This document shows, piece by piece, positions 4,082 to 5,602 of a stretch of 5,602 bases of DNA. Where the stretch lies: contig JAQVZK010000167.1 in the NCBI GenBank assembly GCA_028708195.1, positions 1-5,602 of the forward strand, in the 5' to 3' direction. The notes below the pieces were generated by a model. It was given only the letters and a program-made list of their open reading frames with translations, did not search any database and was not told the origin of the DNA. This DNA is from Desulfovibrio sp. GTDB taxonomy: Bacteria; Desulfobacterota; Desulfovibrionia; Desulfovibrionales; Desulfovibrionaceae. The position numbers were made by a program, and so were the translations under genes. The stretch's first letter is position 1, and every line of letters starts with the position of its first letter.

Positions 4082-5602
4082 TCAACCCAGCACGGCCCTG
4101 GCTTCTGCCAAACGGGCCTCGTCTTCGCGGTCAAGCGCCCGCAAGGCACGGGCCAGGGTCTGCCATGCCTCGGGCCTGTCGTGCAGGCCTGCGCTTTTGC
4201 GGGCCAAAAGTTCGGCCATAGCCGGATCTTCATTGCCGTCGAGGTAGATATTGGCCAGCAGCAGCATGGAGGCAGGGTCCTGCGGGTTACGCAGCAAGGC
4301 CTCATGCAGCAGTTCACGGGCTTCGCCGCCCTTGCGCTGTCGGGCCGCCAATCGGGCCAGGTGCCGTCTGGCCACGCCGGGTCTTTCGGGCGTGGCGTCC
4401 TCAATGGCGGCGGCCAGCTCATAGTAGCGGCGGGCGTCGGCCCTTCTGCCGCCCTGTTCGCACAACTGTCCCAGGCGAATATGGGCAAAAAGATGGTCAG
4501 GAGCCACCTTGACGCACTGACGGTAATAGCGGGCAGCAGCGCGGCGCTCCCCAAGGCTCTGACAGACGTTGCCAAGGTTATAGTAGGTCTGCTTGGCAGC
4601 CCCGTCATCGGGCTTGTGCCGCAAAGCCTCAAGAAAATGCCTGCGTGCCTCATGCCCACGCCCCAGGGCCGCCATGCAGACACCAAGGGAGTTCCAGGCC
4701 ATGACATTAGTTTCGTCTGCCAGCAGAGAAAGCTTGTATTCTTCAAGCGCGCCAAAAACGTCACCGAGGCTGTAACGGCGGTCAGCGCTGATATTGAGAG
4801 CCAGCGAACTGCACAGCCCCACCCTGGGATGCGGCAAAAGAAGGGCGTATTCCAAAGCCTTGAGCGCGCAATCTGGCATTTCAGCTTTGCGGTACTGCAA
4901 AAAAGGAAAGGCCGCCAGCCCAGCCGCCGCATCAATACCTTCGTCTTTCAGGGCAGTACAAAAGCCTTCATACAGGGCTGTCACGTTTTGCGGTTCCGCA
5001 CCCGGATGGAAAAATATGAGGCTGTTGCTGCCGTAAAGCCCGGCCAGGGGCACAGCGCCCGCACTACCCGCTTTTTTGCGCAACAGTTTTTCCCACAGGC
5101 GCAACGCAGTTGTTGCTGTGGTGCCAGAGGCACCTTCCATCCGCACGATGGCAAGCACAAAGCGGGCGCAGTGCTCGCTTTCCTGCGCAAAACGGTTGAG
5201 AAAATCACCGTGCCCACAAAGATTCACTGATCCCTTTTGTTCTGGTTTTCCCACAGGGTTCACAGGAACGGATATTGACTGAAAACTGCTTGCGGCACGC
5301 TTTTCGCCCCCGCCAGAGGGCGTCGGGCCGTGGTCAGGCTGCCCGCCGCTGTTGGCAGAGAACACGGCCCCGGTTTCAGGCGCATCCGGCGTAAGCGCGG
5401 CGGTTTCCCCTTGCACAGAAGAGGCAGATTTTTGCGGCACGACCTCTGCGGGCGGCGAGGAAAGAAAGTCCTGCGCTCCCAAAAAGCTCAACGCCGGGTC
5501 GTGACCGTCAAGATCCGGGCTGAGCGCCGGGCTTTGACCAAGCAGCGCCAGGCTGTCACCAGGCTGAGGCAAAAATGTTGCGTCTGTGAGATGCAAAATC
5601 TC
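4082..5602 (-). CDS. Degenerate GGDEF-like / TPR-repeat protein, 5' partial
   Basis: The frame is open to the right edge. The first possible start in view is a TTG at 5596 with two more in-frame codons before it and no visible ribosome binding site, so the real N terminus is probably outside. Residues below are counted from that TTG. Residues 45-125 are a proline-, serine- and glycine-rich linker. Residues 128-275 resemble a GGDEF fold: FVLAIVRMEG, then LYGSNSLIFF where active enzymes have RYGGDEF, then GLAAFP and a helix ending ALEYALLLPHPRVG. The catalytic GGDEF (here G189-S-N-S-L193) is lost, so diguanylate cyclase activity is not expected. Residues 277-500 are TPR-like helical hairpins, for example WNSLGVCMAALGRGHEARRH and YYNLGNVCQSLGERRAAARY, ending AEARAVLG. 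It is probably a cytoplasmic protein-protein or nucleotide-sensing scaffold. The GGDEF assignment is moderate; the TPR assignment is firm. Confidence 0.8.
   Translation of the reverse strand, partial: EILHLTDATFLPQPGDSLALLGQSPALSPDLDGHDPALSFLGAQDFLSSPPAEVVPQKSASSVQGETAALTPDAPETGAVFSANSGGQPDHGPTPSGGGEKRAASSFQSISVPVNPVGKPEQKGSVNLCGHGDFLNRFAQESEHCARFVLAIVRMEGASGTTATTALRLWEKLLRKKAGSAGAVPLAGLYGSNSLIFFHPGAEPQNVTALYEGFCTALKDEGIDAAAGLAAFPFLQYRKAEMPDCALKALEYALLLPHPRVGLCSSLALNISADRRYSLGDVFGALEEYKLSLLADETNVMAWNSLGVCMAALGRGHEARRHFLEALRHKPDDGAAKQTYYNLGNVCQSLGERRAAARYYRQCVKVAPDHLFAHIRLGQLCEQGGRRADARRYYELAAAIEDATPERPGVARRHLARLAARQRKGGEARELLHEALLRNPQDPASMLLLANIYLDGNEDPAMAELLARKSAGLHDRPEAWQTLARALRALDREDEARLAEARAVLG

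Noticed and set aside
4072..4935. Minus-strand 287-codon frame overlapping the TPR gene in another phase
   Set aside because: The composition is rich in Trp, Arg and Cys with no repeats or motifs, while the overlapping frame has well-formed TPRs.
4181..5230. Long plus-strand open frame (349 codons) opposite the TPR gene
   Set aside because: It is antisense to a gene with clear TPR repeats, has no protein-like domain pattern or suitable start context, and long antisense frames are expected in GC-rich genes.

Overview
The window reads as a bacterial chromosome, most likely a sulfate reducer of the Desulfovibrio type. This is an inference from the general look of the proteins and the GC-rich codon use of the right-hand genes; no taxonomic marker is present. 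Two unlike blocks meet near position 1120.

Left block (1-1121, plus strand): four short, tightly packed and partly overlapping genes in the style of a phage or prophage accessory cassette. They are the 3' end of a cysteine-rich protein with a probable coiled-coil lead-in, an ASCH-domain protein, a Lar-like zinc-ribbon protein with a second small domain, and a 62-residue cysteine-rich protein. A strong hairpin terminator at 1094-1121 closes the run.

Middle block (1221-3893, minus strand): a three-gene operon, read right to left. It encodes a MoxR-type AAA+ ATPase, a fused putative zinc metallopeptidase/von Willebrand A protein (DUF2201 type), and a 67-residue protein I do not recognise. The gaps are 2 nt and then an 11-nt overlap, so the three are probably co-translated. 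MoxR ATPases usually work with VWA proteins as chaperone-like or metal-loading machines. The natural reading is one ATP-driven complex, with the small protein as a possible extra subunit or substrate. The client is unknown.

Right block (3894-5602): a 188-nt intergenic stretch holds two tandem hairpin terminators and a weak promoter candidate for the ATPase operon. Beyond it lies a minus-strand gene, cut by the window edge, for a protein with a degenerate GGDEF-like domain followed by TPR repeats. No RNA gene, IS element, CRISPR array, integrase or certain attachment site was seen.
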